Shown here in pieces: positions 30,945-42,110 of a DNA stretch of 50,914 nt. The stretch comes from Halicephalobus mephisto. Its lineage: Eukaryota; Nematoda; Chromadorea; Rhabditida; Panagrolaimidae. The notes beneath the pieces were generated by a model. That model worked only from the letters and a program-made list of their open reading frames with translations. It was not told the DNA's origin and searched no databases. The position numbers were made by a program, and so were the translations under genes. Numbering within the stretch: position 1 is the stretch's first letter; the number at the start of each line of letters is the position of its first letter. Location of the stretch: assembly GCA_009193035.1 (NCBI GenBank), contig SWDT01000446.1:1-50914 (forward strand), given 5' to 3'.

Positions 30945-31235
30945 AAAGCATAATTAATAAAATTATTTTTAAATAAAAACAAAAAAATTTATATATTTAA
31001 AAATCAAAAGACCATAATTAATAAAATTATTTTTAAATATAAATAAAAAAAATTTTATATATTTAAAAATTAGAAAACCATAATTAATAAAATTATTTTT
31101 AAATAAAAATAAAAAAATTTTATATACCTAAAAATCAGAAAAGCATAATTAATAAAATTATTTTTAAATAAAAATAAAAAAATTTTATATACTTAAAAAT
31201 CAAAAAAGCATAATTAATAAAATTATTTGAAGTTT
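30945..31235. repeat. 65-bp AT-rich tandem array
   Basis: TAATTAATAAAATTATTTTT recurs at about 30951, 31015, 31081, 31145 and 31211 (64-66 bp spacing). It starts right after the short ORF at 30707-30889. Confidence 0.8.
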
Positions 31236-31299
31236 TTTTAAAATCAAAATTATCTAAAATTAAAAAATTTTTAAATTAAAATTATTTAAAATTTTCCAT

Positions 31300-31530
31300 A
31301 AAATCAAAATTTAAAATTTCTAAAAATTAGAACTGTTTAAATTTTCTATTTTTTATAAAATTAAAATTTAAAATTTTTTTAAATTAGAATTGTTTAAATT
31401 TTCTATTTTTATAAAATTAAAATTTAAAAATTTTTTTAAATTAGAATTGTTTAAATTTTCTATTTTTATAAAATTAAAATTTAAAAATTTTTTAAAATTA
31501 GAATTGTTTAAATTTTCTATTTTTTGTACA
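31300..31530. repeat. 57-bp AT-rich tandem array
   Basis: GAATTGTTTAAATTTTCTAT recurs at 31330, 31387, 31444 and 31501, exactly 57 bp apart. Confidence 0.85.
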
Positions 31531-31879
31531 GTAAAGTCGGATTTTGGATTATGCTGAACTAAGGATCAGATTTCCGTCCAGGAATTTTGCGACAAATTTT
31601 TTCCGGTCCATCTTTGGAAAAGTTGAATCATGTTTTACTTTTTACAAAAGTACTTACTTCAATCTTCACTGATTCTAAAAATACAAACATGAACGAAAAA
31701 AAACAAAATTTTAAGTGAAAATAAAAAAAATATTTTTTTTTCAACAAATCTCGAAAAAAAAATTATTTTTGAAAATTTAAAAAATTTTAGAATTTTTAAA
31801 TTATTAAAATTAATGTTTTTGATTGATGATCAGGGAATTTTTAAATTTAAAAATAAATTATAAAAAAAATTAAATTTTA

Positions 31880-32440
31880 ATAAAAAAAATAAAAATTTTA
31901 CTTAATTGATCTCGAATAAATTTTTTTAAAATTAAAATTACTGTAAAATTGAGATTTATAGTTGACAATTCGAAAATCATGAAATTTATACAATTGACAT
32001 AAAAAAATTTTTAATAAAAATAGAAAAATTTTACTTCATTGGTCCTGAATGAATTTTTTCTTTTTTAATTAAAATTATCCTAAAATTGGCAGATTTATAG
32101 TTCATAATTCGAGAATCATGAAACTCAGACCACTATTATAAAAAATTAAATTTTAATAAAAAAATTTTAATTTAATAAATAAAAATTTTACTTCATTGGT
32201 CCCAAATGGATTTTTTTCTTTTTTGATTAAAATTATCCTAAAATTGGCAGATTTATAACTGACAATTCGAGAATCATGAAACTCAGACCATTAACATAAA
32301 AAATAAAATTTTAATAAAAAAAATAGAAAAATTTCACTTCATTGGTCCCGAACGGATTTTTTGTTTTTTAATTAAATTTATCCTTAAAATTGGCAGACTT
32401 ATAGTTGAAAATTCGAGAATCATGAAACTCAGACCATTAT
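31880..32440. repeat. About 145-bp tandem array with ATTGGTCCCGAA motif
   Basis: ACTTCATTGGTCC(C/T)GAA, AAATTGGCAGATTTATAG and ATTCGAGAATCATGAAACTC recur four times, diverging towards the left end. The GGTCCCGAA piece belongs to the dispersed family. Short ORFs here are chance. Confidence 0.8.
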
Positions 32441-32794
32441 CACGAAAATTGTCCGATCGAAGCCGATTAAACCCTGAGGCTGCGAACAAAGAAAAACTAT
32501 ACCGGAATAAAATCTTCTTTGAAAAAATATATTGAATCAAGTTTTAAGAATTAAAAATTTTCGAAAAATAAAAACCAAGGAACTATTTTTTCTGGATTAA
32601 AATTTTAAAAAATTTAAGAAACTTCCTGTTAAAAAAAATTTTTATTTTTAAACAAAAAAAACATCTAAATTTTCGGAGAAAAAAACAATGGAATGTTGCT
32701 TTTCCACTTGGTTTTCGCTTGAGATTAATCCACTCGAACAAGGATAAAAAACAATCAAATTAACTCCTAGAGGATTACTAGTTAAGCTAAATTG

Positions 32795-33510
32795 TAATAA
32801 ATGGATATTCTTCGTCATGAGACAAAGTGAATTTTTAAGAAATCTCAAGTAATGGTCCTGACGCGAAAAATTGTTTTTTTAATGCAACAATGAGAATAAA
32901 ATTAATTTTTATTAATAAAGATTCTTCGTCATGAGACAAAATTTTTTAAATACTTTACTTTTGAAAAATCTCAAGTAGTGGTCCTGACACGAAAAACTAT
33001 TCATTTGTTATACAAAAATAAGAATAAAGTTAATTTTTACTAATAAAGATTCTTCGTCATCAGACAAAGTGAATTTTTGAGAAATCTCAAGTAATGGTCC
33101 TAACGCGAAAAATTGTTTTTTTAATGCAAAAATAAGAATAAAGTTAATTTTTATTAATAAAGATTCTTCGTCATGAGATAAAATTTTTTAAATATTTTAC
33201 TTTTGAAAAATCTCAAGTAATGGTCCCGACGCGAAAAACTATTCATTTGTTATAGAAAAATAAGAATAAAGTTTATTTTCATTAATAAAGATTTCTCGTC
33301 ATGAGACAAAGTGAATTTTTAAAAAAGCGCAAGTAATGGTCCTGACGCGAAAAATTGTTTTTTTTATGCAAAAATAAGAATAAAGTTAATTTTTACTAAT
33401 AAAGATTCTTCGTTCTGAGATAAAATTTTTTAAATACTTTACTTTTGAAAAATCTCAAGTAGTGGTCCTGACGCGAAAGATGACTGATTTGTTTTGCAAA
33501 AAATAGTGAT
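32795..33510. repeat. Higher-order satellite (A-B-A-B-A-B, about 242-bp dimer)
   Basis: Monomers of about 114-129 bp share GATTCTTCGTCATGAGA, CTCAAGTAATGGTCCTGACG and GAATAAAGTTAATTTTTA. They alternate between two types. Type A has GACAAAGTGAATTTTTAAGA and ATTGTTTTTTTAATGC; type B has ATTTTTTAAATACTTTAC and ACTATTCATTTGTTATA. Landmark positions 32808, 32932, 33050, 33164, 33293 and 33406 give dimer spacings of about 232-243 bp. Same-type copies are closer to each other than to their neighbours, the definition of a higher-order repeat. Confidence 0.85.
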
Positions 33511-34560
33511 TAAGAAAAATGAAAAATGAATCAGTTTTTTCGTCATGAGATTATGGTTTTTTTGAATTATTTTTTATTTTTTTTTAAAAAAATTGAATAG
33601 TGGTCCCGACGCGAAAAATAATTTTTTATAAAAAAATTAGAAATATATTTTTATAAATAAATATTTTTTCGTTTTAAGAAAAAATTGCTTTAAATAATTT
33701 AAAAAAATCGAATAGTGGTCCCGACGTGAAAAATCATTTTTTTTTATAAAAAATCAATTAATTTTTATAAATAAATATTTTTCGCGATGAAATCAAAATT
33801 TTTGAATTGAAAATTTTTTGATTTTTTTATTCTGAAAGAAAATTTCAAGTAATAATCCCAGCGCGAAAGATATCGGATTTATTTTTGAACTACGAATTCG
33901 GTTATTGTTTTTTTAAAGGATTATTAACTAAGCTAGATTTTGATCAATGAATCAAGTGTTTTTTAGGATAAAAATAAATTTTTTTTCTTTAAAAAAAACA
34001 AGTAATGGTCCTGACACGAAAACTACTACTTTACTATATATATAAAACAGTAATAAAAGAATTTTTTGATTGATGAATAAAAATTTCTTCCGCGATGAGA
34101 TTCAAATTTTCGAAATTAAAAAAAAAAAGAAGTAGTGGTCTTGATACGAAAAATACTATTTTACTATATATAAAACAGTTATAAAAGAATTTTTTGATTG
34201 ATGAATAAAAGTTTCTTTCGCGATGAGATTTAAATTTTCGAAATTTTTTATTTAAAGAAAAAGAAGTAGTGGTCCTGACACGAAAAATACTACTTTACTA
34301 TATATATAAAAGAAGTTTTTGATTAATGAATAGAAGTTTCTTTCGCGATGAGATTTAAATTTTCGAAATTAAAAAAAAAAGAAGTAGTGGTCCTGACACG
34401 AAAACTGCTACTTTACTATATATATAAAACAGTAATAAAAGAAGTTTTTGATTAATAAATAAAAGTTTCTTTCGAGATGAGACCAAAGTTTTCGAAATTA
34501 AAAAAAAAGAAGTAGTGGTCCTGACACGAAAAATATTACTTTACTTTTTACTACATATTT
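33511..34560. repeat. Related 118-134-bp satellite copies
   Basis: The array continues with more diverged units (33511-33960), then five copies of a third type (33990-34560) sharing GTAGTGGTCCTGACACGAAA, TACTTTACTATATATAT and TTTCGCGATGAGATT. GGTCCTGACACG landmarks lie near 34008, 34137, 34271, 34389 and 34518. Confidence 0.8.
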
Positions 34561-34909
34561 TTCACCAACTTTTTGATGAATGTAAAATTGTCTAAAAATA
34601 AAAACTTTGATCCCTCTGTGTTTTGTTCAGTTTCATTTTTGGATTCATTAATCCAATCCATGGATATTTCATTTCTTTAAAATCTCACAAAGTTCGAAAT
34701 TCTAAATAATTCACAATTTATGAAATTATTAAGGAGAATTATTTTTAATGTAGTTAAGTTCAACTTTCTAAATCCAGTCTCAACGATAAATAATTAATGC
34801 AAATAAAAAACGGATTTTTTACATACAATAACAGATGAACAGCAGGAAGTTGAAGATTATTAAAGAGAAATAATGTTAATTTAAGAGAAGTTCAAAACAT
34901 AGTAGTTCA

Positions 34910-35830
34910 TTATGTGATGTGTGATATGTAGAATCTGAATGTGTTATTAGGACTTTGATAAGTACTCTTCGGAAGTAAGAGAATTAGAGTAAGCTTTGGT
35001 ATTTTACATACCCTATATTAAGACTTAATTGAAGTAGTTTCTATAATAAAGTTTAGTATATTATGTGATTTGTGATATGTAGAATCTAAGTGTGTTATTA
35101 GGACTTTGATAAGTACTCTGAAAATATGAGGATTAGAGTAAGCCTTGGTATTTTACATACCCCATATTAAGACTTAATTGAAGTAGTTTCTATAATAAAG
35201 TTTAATACATTATGTGATGTGTGATATATAGAATCTGAATATGTTGTAAGAATTTTAATGAGCTCTCTTCGGAAATAAGAGGATTATAGTAAGCCTTGAT
35301 ATTGCATATCTCACACATCTATGTGTAATCAATATAATATTTAAAATAGAGTATAGTTTATTGTGTACCTTGTGATATGTAGAATCTGAGTATGTTGTTA
35401 GAACTTTGATGAATGTTCTCTCGAAGCAAGAGGATTGATTAACCTTTAATATTTTATATATCCTATATATAGACTTCTTTGAAGTAGTTTGTCAAACAAA
35501 TTATAGCTTATTTTGCAGGTTATGCGATATAGAGCCCGCATATGTTGTCAGGATTTTGATGAATGTTCTTCTGAAGTGGGAGGATTATATTAATCTTTAT
35601 GATTTCATATATTCTACATATAGACTTAGTTGAAATAGTTTGTGCAGTATAACATAGCTTATTTTGTAAGCTGTGATATATAAATTCGGAATATAAAGTT
35701 GAAATTTTGACGAATGTTTTTCTGAAACAGATTGCATTGGTCTTTACTATTTCATATACCACACAACTCGATTTAACCAAAGTAACCTCGTAAATAGATT
35801 ATAGTTGCTTTTGTAGTTGGTTAAATGTTT
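34910..35830. repeat. 150-bp satellite, progressively decayed
   Basis: GTGATATGTAGAATCTGA-type landmarks at 34921, 35072, 35221, 35372, 35523 and 35672 are spaced 149-151 bp. The first three copies are about 90% alike; later ones become steadily more diverged while keeping register. Shared words include AAGTACTCTTCGGAAG and GACTTAATTGAAGTAGTTT. Frames on either strand are by-products of the repeat. Confidence 0.9.
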
Positions 35831-36059
35831 ACTGAAAATCCATTATTTGGTACTTCTTGATTGAATTTCTGGAACCAGAAAGGTGAATAAATACGTGGAA
35901 TTTCACATATCGTGCATCCAGATTTAATCGAAGAACCTTTTTGAAACAGTTTGTTCACTTTGTAATTTATCATCAATTTATTCAAAATTAGCTTTCAATT
36001 TTTCCTAGATATTTCTCCGGAATGGAGGATTTGAATAATCATGTATTGTATGCCGAGGA

Positions 36060-36850
36060 AACATAAGCGAATTCGCTTGGTATGTTAGTAAATAGTTGAC
36101 GCACTACTTTTAAAGCGATCGTTTTCTATTTATATTTAATCAGTTTTAGTAGTTCTTTTTTGTAAGTATATCTACTTTCCTTAATGATTACATGCATCTA
36201 ATTGGTTTTTGCAAAAATGATTGGGGAAACAAAAAAACGAATTCAATTGGAATGTTAGTAAATAGTTGACGCGCTGTTTTTAAAACGATCGTTTTTTACT
36301 TTATTTTAACCAATTTTAGTAGTTCTTTTTGGTAAGTATACCTATTATCTTCAGTGATTACTTACATCTAATTGGTTTTTGCAAAAATGATTGGGGAAAC
36401 AAAAAAACGAATTCAATTGGTATGTTAGTAAATAGTTGACGCGCTGTTTTTAAAACGATCGTTTTTTACTTTATTTTAACCAATTTTAGTAGTTCTTTTT
36501 GTAAATAGATTTTTCCTACTTATTACAACTATTTAATAAATGTTTCAATAAGCAATTAGAAAAACGAAAAAAGAAAAAAGAAATTCACTTATTTTGTTTT
36601 CGAACTTTGAACGCACTATTTTCCGAGCGTTTATTTTTTATTTTACTTTAATCAAATTTAGTAATTCTAGTATGTTATTAAGTATATTTTTGCGCCAATT
36701 GCAGCTGTTTTACTTGTTTTTATCGGAAAAGTCGTTCAAAACACAAACTCACCTGTTTCTTGAGTTCTTAACCGTCTATTTTCGGATTTTTTGTTTTCTA
36801 CGTCATACATTCCTAATTGTACTATTGCTTTTCAATATATGAACATATTT
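36060..36850. repeat. 170-bp satellite, progressively decayed
   Basis: AATAGTTGACGC starts at 36091, 36261 and 36431, exactly 170 bp apart, with about 90-95% identity between copies 2 and 3 (TTAAAACGATCGTTTTTTAC; AATGATTGGGGAAACAAAAA). Weaker copies in register follow near 36601 (GAACGCACTATTTTCCGAGC) and 36768 (AACCGTCTATTTTCGGA). Confidence 0.85.
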
Positions 36851-37570
36851 CCCTACTCACTACAATTACGTAATTAGTTTTTTGAACGAACTTTTTAGAA
36901 AATATTTAAACTCATTTTTTATTTTTATATTAATTATGATTTTTTAAAATTAAAATCGTCCAAATAATGCTTCGAATAAGTGATCAGAAATTCGGGAAAT
37001 AAGAACTAGGATTTACGGATTTTCAGGATTATCCTACTTTGTGCGGAAGTTTGGGAAAATTAGATTACGGTTCTGGATGTAATCTTCGGAAGATCTGACT
37101 AGATACGTGATTCATCCAGACGGTTGACTAAGGACGAAATGGCATTTTCCACACATCTGATTTTTATATTTTTATTTTCTTATTTTTAAATTTTTTTATT
37201 TTTTAAATTTTTAAATTTTTTTATGTTTTTATTTTTTAAATTTTTTGTATTTATAAATTCCAAATTAAAAATTCCGAAGTCAATACGAAAGTGCAATCGT
37301 CAAACTCTCATTTAAGTCGTCAATTTTATTATTTTTAAAAAACCAAAGCTTTCCAAAAAATTGGAAAATTTTTAATTTTGTGCAAGATTTTTAAATTTTT
37401 TAGAACCTTGTTGAAATTTCAAAAACCTTCCAGAATCCGACGGGAGCTTCTGAAACCACCGAAATTAGGAATCTTGGCAGTTTCTAGAAGCTTCTGAAAT
37501 CTGGTGAAGGATTCTGAAATTGTCTAAATTGAAGAATTCTAGAAATTCGTGTTGAGACTATTTTTATACT
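36851..37570. other. AT-rich spacer with a unique GC-richer island
   Basis: About 36990-37150 is non-repetitive and GC-richer than its flanks but shows no convincing open frame. The remainder is AT-rich with AAGCTTCTGAAA-like short repeats. No gene seen. Confidence 0.4.
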
Positions 37571-37574
37571 TTTT

Positions 37575-37935
37575 AAAATACTGTAACTTCGAAATTAATA
37601 TATGAAGTCAATAATTTTAGGATTTTCTGAAAAATTCATGGTAAAATTTTCCAAACTACTGTAATTTCGAAAATTATATCTAAAATTAATGATTTCAAAA
37701 TTTTCTAAACTACTGTAATTTCGAAAATAATACCTAAAATTAATGATTCCGAAATTTTCCAAACTACTGTAATTTCAGAAATAGTTCCTAAAATCAATGA
37801 TTCCAGAATTTTCCAAAGTACTGTAACTTCGAAAATAATACCTAAAATTAATGATGTCAAAATCTTCTAAACTACTGTAACTTCAAAAATTATACCTAAA
37901 ATTAATGATTTCAAAATTTTCTAAAAATTCGCGTT
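37575..37935. repeat. 54-bp tandem array
   Basis: ACTGTAATTTCGAAAA landmarks at 37658, 37712, 37766, 37820 and 37874 are exactly 54 bp apart; each unit also has CCTAAAATTAATGATT. A more diverged unit lies near 37581. Confidence 0.88.
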
Positions 37936-38081
37936 GAGACAATTTTGTAAAAATGTGCATTATTTATTTTTAAAATATGTAATATGTGAAATCCGATCCT
38001 TTCTGAGTTCAGCAGGATTGAGAACATGTGTTTTGTCTATTTTCCGGATTTTGAAATTATTTCAGTTTTCAATATCACGTT

Positions 38082-38348
38082 ATGGAAGCCAGTACGGTTA
38101 CTAGGATAACTTTGGAAAAAAAATTGTTCCATCAGAATTTTTTATTTTTCGACATTGTCGTTCTCGGCACGTATTTATGGAATTGGAAATTTCAAAAATA
38201 TCGACGGATTCGTTTTTTAAATTTCAAAAAACGAAAATTGTTATTCTTTGATGAATTTTCATGGTTACGGTATTCAGATGAGATTACGGAATATTCTGTG
38301 AACTTTTCGGAATTTCCAAAAATCTATTATGTGATTTCGAAATTTTGA
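38082..38348 (+). CDS. Short ORF, unknown, doubtful
   Basis: An 88-residue plus-strand ORF starts MEASTVTRITLEKK about 19 nt after a TTTCAG acceptor-like site. It is Phe/Lys/Arg-rich with patches such as DEFSWLRYSDEITEYSVN. It is not a tandem repeat, but AT-rich DNA gives such frames by chance. No family recognised. Confidence 0.18.
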   Translation: MEASTVTRITLEKKLFHQNFLFFDIVVLGTYLWNWKFQKYRRIRFLNFKKRKLLFFDEFSWLRYSDEITEYSVNFSEFPKIYYVISKF

Positions 38349-38349
38349 A

Positions 38350-38690
38350 AAATCATAAACATGAAATTTTGGACTTTTTAGTCGTGACTGGAAAATTTAA
38401 AAAGTTCTTGTTAAGATTATTTTTCGATATTTTGTGATTTTAGGATTTTGAAAAATTATAAACATGAAATTTTGGACTTTTTGGTCCTGACTGGAAAATT
38501 TGAAAAATTCTTGTTAGGACAATTTTTCGATATTTTGTGATTTCGAAATTTTAAAAAATTCTTGTTAGGACCATTTTTTGATATTTTGTGATTTCGAAAT
38601 TTTGAACTTTTTGGTCCTGACTGGAAAATTTAAAAAGTTCTTGTTAGGACCATTTTTCAATATTTTGTAATTTTTTAATTAGAAAAATTT
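38350..38690. repeat. Repeats with GGTCCTGACTGGAAAATT motif
   Basis: TGAAATTTTGGACTTTTTGG, CCTGACTGGAAAATTT and TTCTTGTTAGGACCATTTTT recur three to four times over about 110-bp intervals. This is a diverged form of the dispersed GGTCC(C/T)GAC family, again with GGTCC and GGACC facing each other. Confidence 0.75.
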
Positions 38691-39719
38691 TAAAAATTAA
38701 AAAGTAAAATTTTTTTTGTTTTTTAATTTTAATTAGAAAAATTTTGAATTTTTGAAATAAATTTTCTGACTTTTTATAATAGTGACGTTTACTTAATAAA
38801 GATGACCTAGACATGACATTTCTCCCTTAGGGAAGTCATATTTCACAAAATGTCCTTTTATTTTTTTTCAACTGTGAATTTCGGTCTTTGAATCGTGATT
38901 AATCCATCTCCCATGGTAGTTAAAAACGTAAACAACTTCCTGTTTAAATTTTTTATAAACACCTTTTTTCATTACTGTAACTAGACTTGAATGACCTTTT
39001 AAAAATTTATTTTAAATTTTAAATTTTAAATTTTTTATTTTTTATTTTTTTTAAATTTTAAATTTTTTATTTTTTACTTTTTTTAAATTTTAAATTTTTT
39101 ATTTTTTTTAATGTTTTTTATTTTTTTTTAAAATTAAATTTTTTTGAATTAAAATTTTTTATTTTTATTGAAAGTTTCAGAATTTTCCAAAATACGGTAT
39201 AAATTTCCAGAATCTTTTAAAATTGAAAATTTCGAAGTTTTTAAATTTTATAAAAAATTAAAAATTTTTAGGTTTTTTAAAATTGAAAATTTCGAAGTTT
39301 CTAGAATCTTCTAAAATACAGTATGAACTTTCGGAATTTTAAAAATTCTTAAATTTTTCAAAAATCAATTAAAAAATAAAATTATAAAAAAATTCTCAAA
39401 TTTTTGTTTAAATAAAAATTTTAAAAATTTAATTTTCACAAAAAATTTAAAATACGTCAACGTGGTATTTTTTTGCAAAAAAAGTTCGATTTTCTCTAAA
39501 TCCAGGAAAATTCGATTTCAGTCGGGAATTTTGTTTCCGTAGTTCGCAAAAATTACGAATTTTGTGTTTATGGATGTAAAACAATAAATTTTATTTTTTC
39601 CAGTAATCTGAATTTATTTCTGAGGATTTTTGAAGATAATCCATAGCTTCAATAAAGGCATAAATAGGTCCTACAGAGGTCTAGGATTTCCATAAAGTAA
39701 ATCAATAAAGTTTTAAAAA
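38691..39719. other. AT-rich low-complexity spacer
   Basis: Runs such as TTTTTTAAATTTTAAATTTT and short repeats around AATTTTCCAAAATACGGTAT. No coding frame, RNA gene or clear regulatory site seen. Confidence 0.55.
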
Positions 39720-40520
39720 TTGAACCTAAAGTAGATAGGTCTTATAAGGTCCTGCTAGGTCATGAAGCTAGACCTAATTGGAACTAGGTCCTGCTAGGTC
39801 ATAAAAACTGGACTTAATAACTAGGTCTTAGAAGGTCTCGTAAAGTCATAAAAACTGAACTTAATAACTAGGTCTTGAAAGACCCTGCTAGGTCATAAAA
39901 ATTGGATTTAATGATAACTAGATCTCACAAGACCCTGCTAGCTCATGGAAGTTAAGCCTAATAAGAACTAGGTCCTGCTAGGTCATAAAAATTAGATTTA
40001 ATGATAACTAGGTTTTACAAAGTCCTGCTAGGTCATAAAAACTGAATTTAATGATAACTATGTCTCACAAGGCCTTGCTAGCTCATGAAAGTTAAGCCTA
40101 ATAGGAACTAGGTCCTAAAAATTTAATCATAAAGTAAATAGGTTCTATAATCCCAACCTTATAATACGTCCTACGATTTCGATTTAAACACGTCAAGATT
40201 TTACAATTTCAACCTCAGCAGTTCCTACTAGGTCCTACAATTCTGATTTAGGAATATCAAAGTCCTATTAGGTCCTGCAATTTGGGTTTAAGGAAATTAA
40301 GGTCCTACCAGGTCCTGCAGTTCTGATTTAGGAATATCAAGGTCCTATTAGGTCCTGCAGTTCTGATTTAGAAACATCAAGGTCCTATTAGGTCCCGCAA
40401 TTTTGGTTTAAGGAAATTAAGGTCTTGCAGTTCCGATTTAAAGATATCAAGGTCCTACCAGGTCCTGCAGTTCTGATTTAGGAATATCAAGGTCCTACTA
40501 GGTCTTGCAAAGATTTTAAA
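39720..40520. repeat. AGGTC-rich minisatellite (50/39-bp, then 40-bp units)
   Basis: GCTAGGTCAT-type landmarks at 39754, 39793, 39839, 39888, 39938, 39977, 40027 and 40077 are spaced 39 or 46-50 bp. From about 40180 the unit changes to roughly 40 bp (GGTCCTATTAGGTCCTGCAG, TTCTGATTTAGGAATATCAA). At least five perfect AGGTCA hexamers occur in the first part. Confidence 0.85.
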
Positions 40521-40895
40521 ACTCTAACTTACTAAAACTTAAGTCTCACAACTTTGAAAATTAAAAAATGTTTAAAAATTTAATTTAAAAAAAAATGCAA
40601 ATTTTGAAAAAAAATCAATTATGATATTTTATGTGATAAACGAAGAATTTTTAAGAAGCTGACTCAGCATCTAAAACCAGTCAGGAAGATTAATCGTGGA
40701 TTATTATATTTTTTAATAAATTATTTGGACCTTGTGGTTGAAATTATTTTTAATTTTTTTATTTCATTCATTTTTTAAATTTAAATTTAATATTTTTTAT
40801 TTTTTAAATTAATTAAAAAATGAATTTCATTTTTAAAAATTTCTTTATTATCGTTTTTGAACGTTTAAATACTTTGAAATTTAAAAAATAAAAAT
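40521..40895. other. AT-rich spacer
   Basis: AT-rich DNA with a short unique piece near 40640-40740. No gene seen. Confidence 0.5.
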
Positions 40896-40899
40896 TAAA

Positions 40900-41360
40900 T
40901 TTTACTTTTCGGTCCCAAGCGGAAAATTTCAAAATTCGTTTCGGGACCGTTTTTGTGAAATTTCGTAATAAATGTTTTTAAATAAAATATTTTTAAAATC
41001 TTCAAAATTAAAAAAACACAAAATTTTCTACTTTTCGGTCCCAAGCGGAAAATTTCAAAATTCGTTTCGGGACCGTTTTTGTGAAATTTCGTAATAAATG
41101 TTTTTTTAAATAAAATATTTTAGAAATCTTTAGAATTTAAAAAACACAAATTTTTCTACTTTTCGGTCCCAAATGGAAAATTTCGAAATTCGTTTCGGGA
41201 CCATTTTTGTGAAATTTCGTAATAAATGTTTTTTTAAATAAAATATTTTTGAAATTTCTAGAACTAAAAAAACAAAAATTCTACTTTTCGGTCCCAAATG
41301 GAAAATTTCGAAATTCGTTTCGGGACCATTTTTGTGAAATTTCGTAATAAATATTTTTTT
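40900..41360. repeat. 126-bp tandem array with CGGTCCC...GGGACCG inverted arms
   Basis: GGTCCCAA landmarks at 40911, 41037, 41165 and 41290 are 125-128 bp apart. Each unit reads CGGTCCCAAGCGGAAAATTT, a short spacer, then TTCGTTTCGGGACC, so each carries a palindromic hairpin with 7-bp arms. Units are over 90% alike. Confidence 0.9.
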
Positions 41361-41655
41361 TAAATGTCATAATTTATTTTGTTTTTTATTTTTCTTTTTT
41401 AAGAAAGACCATCATCGGTCGAGGTTATTTTTCGAAAAGTCAGGAAAACTTGAAATTTGAAAATTCAAAAATCCAAAGCTCTCAATCATGAAACTCAAGT
41501 TTCCGATTCTTGATGCTCTCAATCTCGAACTTTTTGGCCAACTGTTTTCAGGACATTCCTGGCCCCGCCCAAGTTTTCACGAGAATTCCGGCATTTGTCA
41601 ACTTGGCTCCCAATTGCTGTCATTTTAAATTTTTTTGTTTCACCACGAAAATCTT
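41361..41655. other. Unique GC-richer island in the repeat desert
   Basis: About 41400-41635 is non-repetitive. It includes a TTTTCAG acceptor-like site (near 41552) followed by a plus-strand frame reading DIPGPAQVFTRIPAFVNLAP, and a CCTGGCCCCGCCC word. It could be a relic exon or a promoter-like patch. There is too little to call a gene. Confidence 0.3.
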
Positions 41656-42110
41656 CAAAAAATTATTATTTTTATAAAAATGTTTATTTAAATTATTTTT
41701 TTATAAAATTAAAAAAAATTATTATTTTTACAAAAATGTTTATTTAAATTATTTTTTATAAAATTTTAGAAAATTAAAAAATTATTATTTTTATAAAAAT
41801 GTTTATTTAAATTATTTTTTTATAAAATTAAAAAATTATTATATTTATAAAAATGTTTATTTGCAAATTATTTTTTTATAAAATTAAAAAAATTATTATT
41901 TTTATAAAAATGTTTATTTAAGTTATTTTTTATAAAATTAAAAAATTATTATTTTTACAAAAATATTTATTTAAATTATTTTTTTATAAAATTTAAAAGA
42001 TTATTATATTTATAAAAATGTTTATTTAAGTTATTTTTTATAAAATTTATTTTTGTAAAAATGTTTATTTGCAAATTATTTTTTTTAAAACCTTTAAAAA
42101 TTGTTTTTTA
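41656..42110. repeat. About 56-bp AT-only tandem array
   Basis: TTATAAAAATGTTTATTTAA recurs about every 53-63 bp from 41680 to about 42065, separated by TTTTTTATAAAATTAAAAAA. There is no coding content. Confidence 0.8.

Noticed and set aside
35520..35780. 86-codon minus-strand frame
   Set aside because: It lies wholly inside the 150-bp satellite and spans its unit boundaries.
36594..36842. 82-codon plus-strand frame with hydrophobic residues
   Set aside because: It lies in decayed 170-bp satellite copies; Phe/Leu-rich content is expected from T-rich DNA.
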